DNA of 64,000 nucleotides from Methylocystis sp. L43 (lineage in GTDB: Bacteria > Pseudomonadota > Alphaproteobacteria > Rhizobiales > Beijerinckiaceae): NCBI RefSeq assembly GCF_015709525.1, contig NZ_JADNRA010000036.1, forward strand, positions 346,308 to 410,307. The letters run 5' to 3'. The notes beneath the pieces were generated by a model. It searched no databases, was not told the origin of the DNA, and saw only the letters and a program-made list of their open reading frames with translations. This document shows, piece after piece, positions 28,363 to 36,352 of this stretch; position 1 is the stretch's first letter; each line of letters opens with the position of its first letter. Both the position numbers and the translations under genes were made by a program.

Positions 28363-28539
28363 ATGAATGGCGCGTTGGGGGGACAATACACGCTTGGGTT
28401 CAAGCAAGAGGCTGTTCGGCTGGTCCGAGGAGGCGAAGCAATCTCTTCGGTGGCGAAGACCTTGAAGATTTCGGTTTAGACGCTGCACAACTGGGTAAAG
28501 GCCGAAGCAGCGGGCGGACCCGTTCGCGCCATGCGGTGA
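28363..28539 (+). pseudogene. IS3 family OrfA with internal amber codon
   Basis: The frame reads YTLGFKQEAVRLVRGGEAIS, SVAKTLKISV, stop, TLHNWVKAEAAGG. This is the N-terminal HTH protein of an IS3 element, where Gln is expected at the stop (SVQTLHNWVKAE); CAG to TAG explains it. A good GGAGG lies before the ATG. The downstream half of the gene is missing. Confidence 0.7.
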
Positions 28540-28644
28540 TGCGAAGAGAGTGGATAGATCCCAGAGCCGGTCCTGAAAGAAGTTGAGTCGAAAGAGTCGG
28601 TTGTGATTCCCGTGCGAAGAGAATGATTCGCAGGGGAGTTGCTG

Positions 28645-28940
28645 ATGTGGAAGCCGGAGCATCGCATCGTGGCCGATCGTCGCGGCCTTCGTTACCCTTC
28701 CGATCTGACCGACGCGGAGTAGGCTCTTGTCGCGCCTTTAATCCCGCCGGCCAAGCGCGGCGGCCGCAAACGAACGGTCGACGTGCGCGAGGTCCTCAAC
28801 GCGATTTTTTACGTGCTCGCCACAGGCTGTCAGTGGAAAGCTTTGCTCAAAGACCTGCCGCCCAAGAGCACGGCGCATTCCTATTTCATGCTGTGGGATT
28901 GGAACGGAACGCTGGTCCGTTGTTGCGTTTCACCCCAAAC
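28645..28940 (+). pseudogene. IS5 family transposase N-terminal fragment
   Basis: The frame encodes YPSDLTDAE, stop, ALVAPLIPPAKRGGRKRTVD and VREVLNAIFYVLATGCQW, the DUF4096 start of IS5-family transposases. A TAG replaces the usual Trp codon after DAE, and the gene is cut at 28940 by the IS630 element. The downstream half of the IS5 gene is not visible after that element. Confidence 0.7.
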
Positions 28941-29770
28941 TAGAGCGGTTTCTTCTCTGATTGAATCGTGGGGGGGATTCTCGAATCATCTAGTTCTGAT
29001 TCAAGCTGCCTGCTGGCGAAGGAGGCTGGCATGCATGTCGAAGAAGACCCTTTCGCTTGATCTTCGAGAACGCGTTGTCTCCGCCGTCGCAGCCGGCATG
29101 TCGCGCCGACAGGCGGCTGAGCGTTTTGGCGTTTCGGCGGCGAGCGCTGTTCGCTGGTGCGCCCGCGAGAAGGAGACTGGCAGTCCTGCCGCCAGACCAG
29201 CGCGAGGCATGGTTCGAAAACCAGCTGGATCTTGATCCCGAACGCCTCGTCTTCATCGACGAAACCTGGGCGACGACGAACATGGCGCGCAAGAAAGGGC
29301 GCGCGCCCAAAGGTGAGAGGCTGCGCGCCAGCGTTCCCCACGGTCATTGGAAAACGACGACCTTCGTTGCCGGCCTTCGTCTCACGGGACTAATGGCGCC
29401 GATGGTCCTCGACGGCCCGATCAATGGCCTGTGGTTCCAGGCATATGTCGATCAGGTGCTCGTCCCAACGCTCTCGCGGGGCGACATCGTCATTATGGAC
29501 AATCTGGGTAGCCACAAGGGCGCGGGCGTCCGCCAAGCGATCGAGGCCTCAGGCGCGAAACTGATCTATCTCCCGCCCTACAGCCCAGACTTCAATCCGA
29601 TCGAGAAGGCCTTCTCCAAACTGAAAGCACTGCTGCGCAAGGCAGCAGAACGAACCGTCGACGGCCTGTGGAATAGGATCGGAGAGCTACTCCACGCCTT
29701 CACCCCAAGCGAATGCGCAAACTTCTTCGCCGCGGCTGGCTACGAACCTCTTTGAGAAGAAACCGCTCTA
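28941..29770 (+). mobile_element. IS630 family element with 18-bp ends and TA duplication
   Basis: CTAGAGCGGTTTCTTCTC at 28940-28957 is repeated exactly in inverse at 29754-29771. The TA within CTAG at each end fits the TA target duplication of IS630/Tc1-type elements. The element is about 830 bases, shorter than the usual 1.1 kb, because its transposase gene has lost an internal part. Confidence 0.85.
29035..29755 (+). pseudogene. IS630 family transposase with internal deletion
   Basis: From ATG 29035 the HTH start KKTLSLDLRERVVSAVAAGM and RRQAAERFGVSAASAVRW is followed, with a frame change, directly by QREAWFENQLDLDPERLVF and the DDE core: Asp in FIDETWATTN, Asp in IVIMDNLGSHKG and Glu in DFNPIEKAFSKLK. 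The linker and second HTH normally found between these parts are missing. The catalytic triad is present, but the protein cannot be made as one chain. Confidence 0.75.
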
Positions 29771-29955
29771 GAAAGCGTAACCAAAAGAGCCATCTTGAGA
29801 CCGAAGAGCCCGCGCGGGCTGCAGCGGCGAAGCGGGTAGTTTTGGTTGGCACGCGCTGATGGCCACAAAGCCGACCGGAAGGCCGCGCGGACGGCCTATA
29901 GAAAAACGAAAGCACCAAAACCGCTGCGTCGTCGCGGGCGGCCTCGGAAGCCGTT

Positions 29956-30588
29956 GTGCGGAAGCACGAGTCCGTTGAGCCGGCGGATGAGTTCAAGGGC
30001 AAGACCACGGCGCCAAACCAGCTCTGGCAGACCGACTTCACCTATTTGAAGGTGATCGGCTGGGGCTGGTTTTACCTCAGCACCATCCTCGACGACTTCT
30101 CGCGCTACATCGTCGCCTGGAAGCTGTGCACGACGATGAAGGCTGACGACGTCACCGAGACGCTGAACCTAGCGCTGCAAGCCTCCGGCCTCGATCAGGT
30201 CCATGTCGTTCATCGGCCGCGCCTGCTCTCGGACAATGGCTCGTCCTATATCTCCGGCGATCTGGCGACATGGCTCAACGATCATAAAATTGAGCACATC
30301 CGCGGCGCGCCCTGTCATCCGCAGACCCAAGGCAAGATCGAGCGCTGGCATCAGACGCTCAAGAACCGCATCCTGCTCGAAAACTATTATCTGCCCGGAA
30401 ACCTGAAAGCGAAGATCGGCACCTTCGTCGATCACTACAATCGTCGTCGCTATCACGAGAGCTTGAACAATCTCACGCCGGCCGACGTCTACTGCGGGCG
30501 CGGCGCAAAAATCTTGCGCGAACGAGAAAGGATCAAACGTATCACCGTCGAAAATCGACGCTTGCACCACCAAATGACCGCCGCTTAA
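29956..30588 (+). pseudogene. IS3 family integrase OrfB, 5' truncated
   Basis: The frame carries the complete rve catalytic core: NQLWQTDFTYLKVIGWGW (first Asp), LLSDNGSSYISGDLATWL (second Asp) and TQGKIERWHQTLKNRILLE (Glu). The C-terminal part, DHYNRRRYHESLNNLTPADV, is also complete. The N-terminal HTH_21 region that should come before it is missing or shifted to another frame between 29846 and 29956. The apparent GTG start is probably not a natural one. Confidence 0.75.
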
Positions 30589-30645
30589 GCTCAACCGTCA
30601 GGTGAGCCGCGTCCTCCATTAAATCACGACGCCCGCTGTCTCAAA

Positions 30646-31109
30646 TCATTCGACGACGGACATTACTGGCGTACCGACGCTTACGCGATCGAACAGATCA
30701 ATCACGTCCTCGTTCAACATGCGGATGCAGCCGTAGGAGGCGGCAGCGCCGATCGATCGCGCATCCTTTTGGTCGTCCCGTGAATCGCCACCTGGAGGCG
30801 GCTGAGGGTAAGAGCGCGAGCGCCCATGGGATTGTTCGGCGAACCGCCGCGAATAAGGTCCGGCAATTCCGGATGGTCGCGTTTCACTTTCCATGGCGGA
30901 GCCCAGTCGGGATTGACGTACTTCCCGATAATCGTGACGGAGCCAGACCATTCCTCGCTGCTCTTGGGCACGGCGATCGGATAGCGAATTGCGACGCCTT
31001 CATCCGTGACGGAAAAAAGTTTGCGTTGTCGCGCGTCAATGACAATCGTGCCCGGCTCGACGGACGATGGAAAGACCACCATATCCCGAGTGGCGCTGAT
31101 CGACGGCAA
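30646..31109 (-). pseudogene. L,D-transpeptidase, frameshifted copy
   Basis: The sequence closely matches the intact L,D-transpeptidase at 39204-39773 (SSVEPGTIVIDARQRKLFSV, SSEEWSGSVTIIGKYVNPDW, IRGGSPNNPMGARALTLS, AIHGTTKRMR). After TKRMR one base is missing relative to the intact copy (GCGCGATCG versus GCGCGCGTCG), so the active-site segment ASYGCIRMLNEDVIDLFD falls in another frame. The N-terminus is also eroded: no signal peptide joins in frame. The copy is therefore a duplicate that has decayed. Confidence 0.8.
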
Positions 31110-31262
31110 GTCGGCGGCGACAACGCTGGAGCGCGAATGTGATGCGCCGCCACTGGCGACAACGATCGAGTTGAGCAGCCGGTCAGTATGAAGATCGAAA
31201 GCGTGGCCGATGCTCCAGGACCGATCAGGAGGCGGCGCAAAGGCCGCATCCGGATCCCGCCG

Positions 31263-31340
31263 CTAATGGCGCAATAACGCCAGAAGAATAATGATCGGAA
31301 TTGGAACGCCGAGCATCCAGAGCAGAATTGAACGTCCCAT
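31263..31340 (-). CDS. 25-residue single-pass membrane protein
   Basis: ATG at 31340, preceded by GAGGAG at good distance, opens a frame ending in TAG at 31263. The product begins MGRSILLWMLGVPIPIIILL and ends ALLRH: an N-terminal basic residue, one hydrophobic helix with a Pro-Ile-Pro kink and a basic tail. Very similar tiny proteins occur beside stress genes in Rhizobiales, as far as I recall. The role is unknown. It lies 26 bases after the stop of the next gene on the same strand (31367-32611), so it may be in its transcript. Confidence 0.6.
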   Translation of the reverse strand: MGRSILLWMLGVPIPIIILLALLRH

Positions 31341-31366
31341 GACTTACGCTCCTCTTCGGATGTGCT

Positions 31367-32611
31367 TCACCAGCGCGTCAGATGGCTGGCGTCGAACTGC
31401 TCGTCTCGGTGACGGCCGCCGACGCCGGCTCCCCACCAAGCGGCCGCTGCGCCGAGAACCATCGAGGCGGCTGTCAAAAAGGCAAGAAGGATTCCGCCTT
31501 TGCGCGCAATTTCGGTCGCCGCCCGCACGTTGTCGGCGGAAGTCTTCAGCTGTTCGGAAAGCGCGTCGACACGTTTTTCGGCGTCAGCCTGCGCAAGATT
31601 CGCGCGCGCGGCAACGATGCGCACCAGATAGGCGCGATCGTCGCTGCTTAGAGAACCATTGGCGGCTCCCATCAATAAAATGCGCGAAATTTCTTGACGC
31701 GACGTTTCTATTGACCCGCTATTGACCGCTGAGGTGTTTCCATCGCCCCGCGCCGCGTTATCGACGCCAAAGTTAATCGGCTCGGCATTGGGCGCGACGC
31801 GCAAGGCAAGAATGATTCCGGCCTTGCGAGCGGTTTCACTCGCCTCCCGCGCCTTGTCGGCTGCAGCCTTCGCCTGGGCGAGAATCGCGTCGACTCGCCT
31901 TTCGGCGTCGGCCTGCGAGAGGCCAGCGCGCGCTGCAATAGCGCGCGCCACATAGATGCGATCGTCGCTGCTCACAGTGCCATTGGCCGCGCCCAGGGCC
32001 AAAACGCGTGAGGCCTCCGGACGCGACGATTGCATTGTTGCGGTATTGGCCCCTGATGCGCTTCTTTGCGCTTCGGCTTCTTTGTATCGTAACAACGTGT
32101 CGATCTGATATCCGATCGGATCGGCATTGAGTCCAACGCTCGACGCCATGGCGGCGGCGCCAGATTTTGCGAGATCCGCGCCGCCCTTGACCGCGGACGA
32201 AAGTGACAATGTCGTGACAGCGGACGAAAGTGAGAATGTTGCGAGCGCCGTGCCGATGACCACGGCGACGGCCCAAACGACCAGCCCGTGCGCGCCGTCC
32301 CTGACGTGGACCTCGTGAGGCGCTGTGCCTTCGATGGGGCGGCGCAGGCGGCCTGTAACATATCCTCCCGCGACGAAGCTGGAGACCGTGATCCAGGTGA
32401 ACCAGAGCGCGAGAACGACGTAAAATATTATGGGCGACGGGCCGTGATAGGGCGAGACGAGCGAGAGGCCGATGGCGGAGCCAAAAGCGGTCATCAGCAC
32501 GATGATTGCGGAAGCAAGCATTGCTCCCGCGAAAATTGCCGGCCATTCGACGTAGGAGGATCCTGGTGGACCGTCAGAAATTCGCGCGGATGACATTGAT
32601 GTGTCGGTCAT
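31367..32611 (-). CDS. membrane protein with duplicated 70-residue helical segment
   Basis: The 414-residue protein has transmembrane segments near residues 24-52, 61-84 and 108-128 and one near the C-terminus (374-395). Between them lie two copies of one segment, 201-270 and 309-378: ALGAANGTVSSDDRIYVAR compared with LMGAANGSLSSDDRAYLVR, and QADAERRVDAI compared with QADAEKRVDAL. Each copy is a helical hairpin, probably periplasmic or cytoplasmic coiled coil. Proteins like it are sometimes labelled PhnA-like in Rhizobiales, without functional support. AAGGGAG precedes the ATG. It lies among small stress and envelope genes, which suggests a membrane-stress role by inference. Confidence 0.75.
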   Translation of the reverse strand: MTDTSMSSARISDGPPGSSYVEWPAIFAGAMLASAIIVLMTAFGSAIGLSLVSPYHGPSPIIFYVVLALWFTWITVSSFVAGGYVTGRLRRPIEGTAPHEVHVRDGAHGLVVWAVAVVIGTALATFSLSSAVTTLSLSSAVKGGADLAKSGAAAMASSVGLNADPIGYQIDTLLRYKEAEAQRSASGANTATMQSSRPEASRVLALGAANGTVSSDDRIYVARAIAARAGLSQADAERRVDAILAQAKAAADKAREASETARKAGIILALRVAPNAEPINFGVDNAARGDGNTSAVNSGSIETSRQEISRILLMGAANGSLSSDDRAYLVRIVAARANLAQADAEKRVDALSEQLKTSADNVRAATEIARKGGILLAFLTAASMVLGAAAAWWGAGVGGRHRDEQFDASHLTRW

Positions 32612-32636
32612 AGCCGTGTCTCCCTTTTTGGGCCGT

Positions 32637-32711
32637 TCAGCGCAAACCGAGGAAGGAAAGAATGGCCAAGATGATTACAATGAGACCAACGAGATAGATG
32701 ATGCCGTTCAT
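32637..32711 (-). CDS. 24-residue membrane peptide gene
   Basis: ATG at 32711 follows GGAGG by five bases. The product begins MNGIIYLVGLIVIILAILSF and ends LGLR: almost entirely one hydrophobic helix with a basic end. It is just upstream of the 414-residue membrane protein on the same strand (25 bases apart). The strong ribosome-binding site and clean helix make it likely real. No function is known. Confidence 0.6.
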   Translation of the reverse strand: MNGIIYLVGLIVIILAILSFLGLR

Positions 32712-32802
32712 AACGTCCTCCATGGAACCCGAACCCAGATCTATGCGTTTACCAATGTAGCGCGCAATATCGCGCGTCCCTCAATCATTCAGGAGAAAAA
32801 TC

Positions 32803-32994
32803 ATGGGCAGCACGACCGACAAGATCAAGGGTGCGGCAAATCAGGCTGCGGGGGCAGTCAAGCAGGGGGTCGGCCAAGCAGTAGGCAACCCGAACCTTGA
32901 GCTCAAAGGCGCGGTGCAGGAGCTCAAGGGCGAAGCGCAGGAGGCCGTCGGCAAGGCTAAGGATGCTGTGAAGAAGCTCGTCGACAAGGCCTAA
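32803..32994 (+). CDS. CsbD family stress protein
   Basis: The 63-residue protein is a canonical short CsbD: STTDKIKGAANQAAGAVKQG, LELKGAVQELKGEAQEAVGK, ending VKKLVDKA. CAGGAG lies before the ATG. CsbD proteins are abundant, disordered-to-helical, general-stress proteins of unknown mechanism. A strong terminator follows 24 bases after the stop, so the gene is monocistronic. A second, exported CsbD-like protein is at 50147. Confidence 0.9.
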   Translation: MGSTTDKIKGAANQAAGAVKQGVGQAVGNPNLELKGAVQELKGEAQEAVGKAKDAVKKLVDKA

Positions 32995-33018
32995 CTTGAT
33001 CTCATCCTAAGCATGGAA

Positions 33019-33043
33019 AAGCGGCCTTAAAGGTCGCTTTTTT
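33019..33043 (+). terminator. rho-independent terminator of the csbD gene
   Basis: AAGCGGCCT pairs with AGGTCGCTT across a three-base loop (nine pairs, one G-U), and a run of six T follows. Confidence 0.9.
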
Positions 33044-33129
33044 CATAGCTGTTTCATGTGACCAGTCCGGACCCCCGATCCCCGAGACGATATTGGCAGA
33101 TTCGCCGTTCGTGCGAGAGTATCCCCCTT

Positions 33130-33285
33130 TTAGAACTTACCGAGAAGAACGAGGATCACCAGGACTATGAGAATGGTTCCCAACATCCCGGAAGGGACAT
33201 AACCCCAACTCGCGCTATGCGACCACGTCGGAAGTACGCCAATGAGCATCAGGATGAGTATGACGATAATGACGGTTCCAAGCAT
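33130..33285 (-). CDS. DUF3309-like small membrane protein
   Basis: From ATG 33285 the product is 51 residues: a first helix (MLGTVIIVILILMLIGVLP), a polar middle (TWSHSASWGYVPSGMLG) and a second helix (TILIVLVILVLLGKF). This two-helix layout with the SxxWGYxPSG motif matches the DUF3309 family. AAAGGGA lies before the start. The function is unknown. The gene converges on the csbD terminator and fits the set of small membrane stress proteins nearby. Confidence 0.75.
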   Translation of the reverse strand: MLGTVIIVILILMLIGVLPTWSHSASWGYVPSGMLGTILIVLVILVLLGKF

Positions 33286-33582
33286 AATAATCCCTTTCTG
33301 GCTATCACCTGCGCTGTGAAGTGCGGAGATCACATCCGAAAGAATCGCAAATCAGCAGAAAGCTCCAATCTCACAAGGAGAGAGCAGCCGCCGCCTTGCC
33401 ACAAGAGAACTAAATAGACACCAAAGGCACGGTGCAAGATTCAAGAATACTCATAGGCGTTTCTGCGGCCTTATGCCTCACTTAAGGCGTGGTTTGATCC
33501 CACACGCGCGGTTCCTGTAATGGCACTGTCGTCGATGCGTCAACAATCCGCCACGAACGAAGCTCCGGCGTGTATCCCGCAC

Positions 33583-34314
33583 TCAGCTTTCAGTCAGCGT
33601 CAACAAAATGTCGGCATACCAAGCGCAGTTCAACCCGAGCGCCTCGTCGAGTATCAGGTCGCGGGTCCCGACATCAAGCCGCGCGGAATGGATGCCGAGC
33701 AGCATCCACGGCAGATCGCCCTCGATCGGCGCCCAGTCAGATGTACGCATCACGACGGGGGCGCCGCTGGTTCCGCGGTGTGTGCGCGCATCCGTGAGGA
33801 AGTAGCCCTGACCTTGAAAACGCAGACCGAACGAAGACGCAATGACCGCGTGCCGCGCGACCGGCATGTGGTGCAGCGTATCGTGGAAACCAAGCGGAAA
33901 ACCAACGATGAGCAGCGAGGAGCCTATTTCAACCTGGTGCTGCGCGGAGAGCAGGTGTTTGGGCGTGAAGGCCCGGTAAACCGTCGGTTCTGGCAGTGCG
34001 GAGCGTTCAATCTCGATCACCGCGACGTCGACCTCTCCTGCAGAGTCGAGCCCCTGGCGCCAGGCAGCCTTGCCGTCGCGATACAGCGGGATCGAGAACC
34101 CCATGGACTGGACCATATTCTCGGGGTCGACGTGCAACTGGATCTCGATCCGGTCCGGGAAGTGTTTGCTCGGTTCGTCGAACATCACATGCCGGCTCGT
34201 CACCAGAAACAAGCGCTCATCACGCTCGAAGAAAAAGCTACTCGCATTGGTCAGCATCCGCTGCTGTTCGAATGTGTAGAGACGTGCGGTGGCAAGCGGA
34301 AGGGTTTCGATCAT
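33583..34314 (-). CDS. trypsin-like serine protease family protein
   Basis: The 243-residue protein (ATG 34314, AAGGAAGG upstream) has an S1-type triad: His42 in LVTSRHVMF, Asp96 in GEVDVAVIEIE and Ser183 in THRGTSGAPVV. Other chymotrypsin-fold segments include SSLLIVGFPLGF and WMLLGIHSARLD. There is no signal peptide, so it may act in the cytoplasm or be exported by another route. It has no PDZ domain and is not DegP. The substrate is unknown. Family members of this cytosolic trypsin-like kind are often listed as hypothetical. Confidence 0.75.
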   Translation of the reverse strand: MIETLPLATARLYTFEQQRMLTNASSFFFERDERLFLVTSRHVMFDEPSKHFPDRIEIQLHVDPENMVQSMGFSIPLYRDGKAAWRQGLDSAGEVDVAVIEIERSALPEPTVYRAFTPKHLLSAQHQVEIGSSLLIVGFPLGFHDTLHHMPVARHAVIASSFGLRFQGQGYFLTDARTHRGTSGAPVVMRTSDWAPIEGDLPWMLLGIHSARLDVGTRDLILDEALGLNCAWYADILLTLTES

Positions 34315-34407
34315 TCCTCTTCGCCTTCCTTTTAGCCGCCCGGCGTTTCGTGCAAGGCGGCAACACGTCGAATAAGAATACCCTTCGAAAGTCAGCAATC
34401 GTCGGGT

Positions 34408-36126
34408 TCACGATAGGGATCTCGCGCTGAGCTGGATCTCGCGGTCGTAGAACCGTTTATCAACATTGCGGCGTGCGGCGTGGATGATGGTCGAGCCCGG
34501 CGCTTCCTCGCAGAGCAGTTCCATCAGCCGCATCTGACTGAGGTCGTCGAGCGCTGAGGTGGGCTCGTCCATGATGATGATGTCTGGGGGCCTCAGCAGC
34601 GTGCGCGCGAAGCCGAGTTGTTGCTGTTCACCGTCGGATAGCACATCGGACCAGCTCTGCTCCTCGTCCAGGCGCGGTACGAGATGAGCCAAGCCGCAGG
34701 CGACGAGGATTCTTGCCGCGCGCGCGGGGTCGGGCGGCGTGTCGCCACGTGGATAGTCGAGCGCCTCGCGCAGCGTGCCCCGCGGCATATACGGCTGCTG
34801 CGGCATGAACGCGATGCGCGCATCCTTCGGACGCAGAATGCGGCCGCTGCCCCACGGCCACAACCCCGCCATGGCGCGGATCAGCGTGCTCTTGCCGGCG
34901 CCAGGATCTCCCTTCACGAGAACCTTCTCGCCGCGTCCGATCGTCGCATCGGTGTCCGCGAGCATCAACGCGCCGTCATGCTGGGCGATGGAGAGCCCGC
35001 AAAGGTGCAATGCGTCGTCGTCGCTGAAGGCGAGATCGATCATCTTCTCCTCGGCTCCGATCGCGAGTTCGTCGAGGTCCTCGAAGAAGAGATCAAGGGC
35101 GGCGACACGCCGCGCCGAGGCAAACCAGTCCGCGAGGCGTAGCGAATTGTCGGCGAGCCAGTTGAGCGCCAATTGCACCTGTATGAAGGCGGCGGCCGCC
35201 TGCATGAGATCGCCGAGCGACATTTCGCCGGCGAGATATTTCGGTGCGCCCAGCATGAGCGGGATGGCGGGCGCGAGCACGTTATTGCCGCTCGACAGGA
35301 AGAGCATGCGCGCCTGTCGTCCAATCACCGCAACCCAGCGCAGCGCAACCTGACTGAATCTCGCATAATGCCGCTCCCGCTCGGCGTCGTCGCCGCCGAT
35401 AAGCGCGATTGTTTCGGCGTTTTCGCGAGTGTGCGAAAGTTCAAAACGAAAGTCGGCCTCTGCGGCCGCCTTCGCCTCGACGCGCGCGACGAGTGGGCGA
35501 CCCAAAAGAAGCATGCCGAAGGACGTCGCGGCGGAGTAGCTGACGACCGCGATGACAAGATAGCCGGGGATCGTCACGCCCCCAATCGTCAGCGAGCCGC
35601 CGATGAACCACAGCACGCTGACGAACGAGACCGCCATGAGCAGAGCATTCGTGACGCCCGTCGCAAAGTCGACGAAGAGCTCGATAGCGATCCGCCCGTC
35701 CTCGGCAATGCGCGCTTCCGGATTGTCGACGAGCCGAAGGACGCTGAGCTGATAAAAGCGGCGGCGCTCCATCCAGCGCCGCACGAGCGTCTGAGTCAGC
35801 CATTCCCGCCAGCGCAACTGAAAGCGCATGCGCATCTGCAGCAGCGCGACGCTCGTCAACGCAGAGGCGAAGGCCAGCGCCAGCATCAGGCCGATGCTGA
35901 GAAAGATCAGCCGCTGGTCCTTATTCTGCAGGGCGTCGAAGAAAAATTTGTTCCATCGGTTGACCGCGATGGCCGGGACGAGATTGAGCAGCAGGCAGGC
36001 AAAGAGCCCTGCCACGAACAGTTTCGCTTTGCGGCGCGTCGGGCCGGTCCAGAAGCCAAAGGAGAGGTTCGTAAAGTGGCGCAGGAGCCGCGCATCGACC
36101 GCGGTTGGAACAATGCCGTTAGTCAT
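34408..36126 (-). CDS. ABC transporter ATP-binding/permease, YddA/SbmA-BacA type
   Basis: About 572 residues from ATG 36126. The N-terminal half is a six-helix permease of the SbmA_BacA/ABC_membrane_2 kind (NRWNKFFFDALQNKD, RWREWLTQTLVRRWMERRRF, NPEARIAEDGRIAIELFVDF). The C-terminal half is an ATPase: Walker A GDPGAGKSTL, signature LSDGEQQQLGFAR and Walker B IIIMDEPTSALD. Relatives take up antimicrobial peptides, cobalamin or very-long-chain fatty acids; the substrate here is unknown. It works as a homodimer because each chain has both parts. It neighbours, but is not in an operon with, the protease gene. Confidence 0.88.
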   Translation of the reverse strand: MTNGIVPTAVDARLLRHFTNLSFGFWTGPTRRKAKLFVAGLFACLLLNLVPAIAVNRWNKFFFDALQNKDQRLIFLSIGLMLALAFASALTSVALLQMRMRFQLRWREWLTQTLVRRWMERRRFYQLSVLRLVDNPEARIAEDGRIAIELFVDFATGVTNALLMAVSFVSVLWFIGGSLTIGGVTIPGYLVIAVVSYSAATSFGMLLLGRPLVARVEAKAAAEADFRFELSHTRENAETIALIGGDDAERERHYARFSQVALRWVAVIGRQARMLFLSSGNNVLAPAIPLMLGAPKYLAGEMSLGDLMQAAAAFIQVQLALNWLADNSLRLADWFASARRVAALDLFFEDLDELAIGAEEKMIDLAFSDDDALHLCGLSIAQHDGALMLADTDATIGRGEKVLVKGDPGAGKSTLIRAMAGLWPWGSGRILRPKDARIAFMPQQPYMPRGTLREALDYPRGDTPPDPARAARILVACGLAHLVPRLDEEQSWSDVLSDGEQQQLGFARTLLRPPDIIIMDEPTSALDDLSQMRLMELLCEEAPGSTIIHAARRNVDKRFYDREIQLSARSLS

Positions 36127-36352
36127 ATTCGTTCTTAAGCTCAACTTGGGATGACCGGCAAGGCGGCATAGATGGCCCTGCATCTTGGCGCGATCGGCGC
36201 CTTCATGTGAGACTATCGCTGTCTGGCTGCGAACTCTTATGTGATCGTTTTTCTCGTGTCATTTTGATGGACGCCGTCTGGCTTCGCGTGAAGCGAGGCC
36301 GAGGAGCAGACTAGCGACGTTCACCGACACACGATCGCAGATAGGACCGTGA

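Noticed and set aside
31700..32400. Apparent tandem DNA repeat in the membrane-protein gene
   Set aside because: The repeat is at protein level (two 70-residue units). The DNA copies have diverged, so it is gene-internal duplication and not a CRISPR or satellite array.
35173..36138. A 321-codon plus-strand frame opposite the ABC transporter
   Set aside because: The product is Arg/Asp/Glu-rich shadow sequence. The minus strand has a clear Walker A, signature motif and membrane domain over the same bases.
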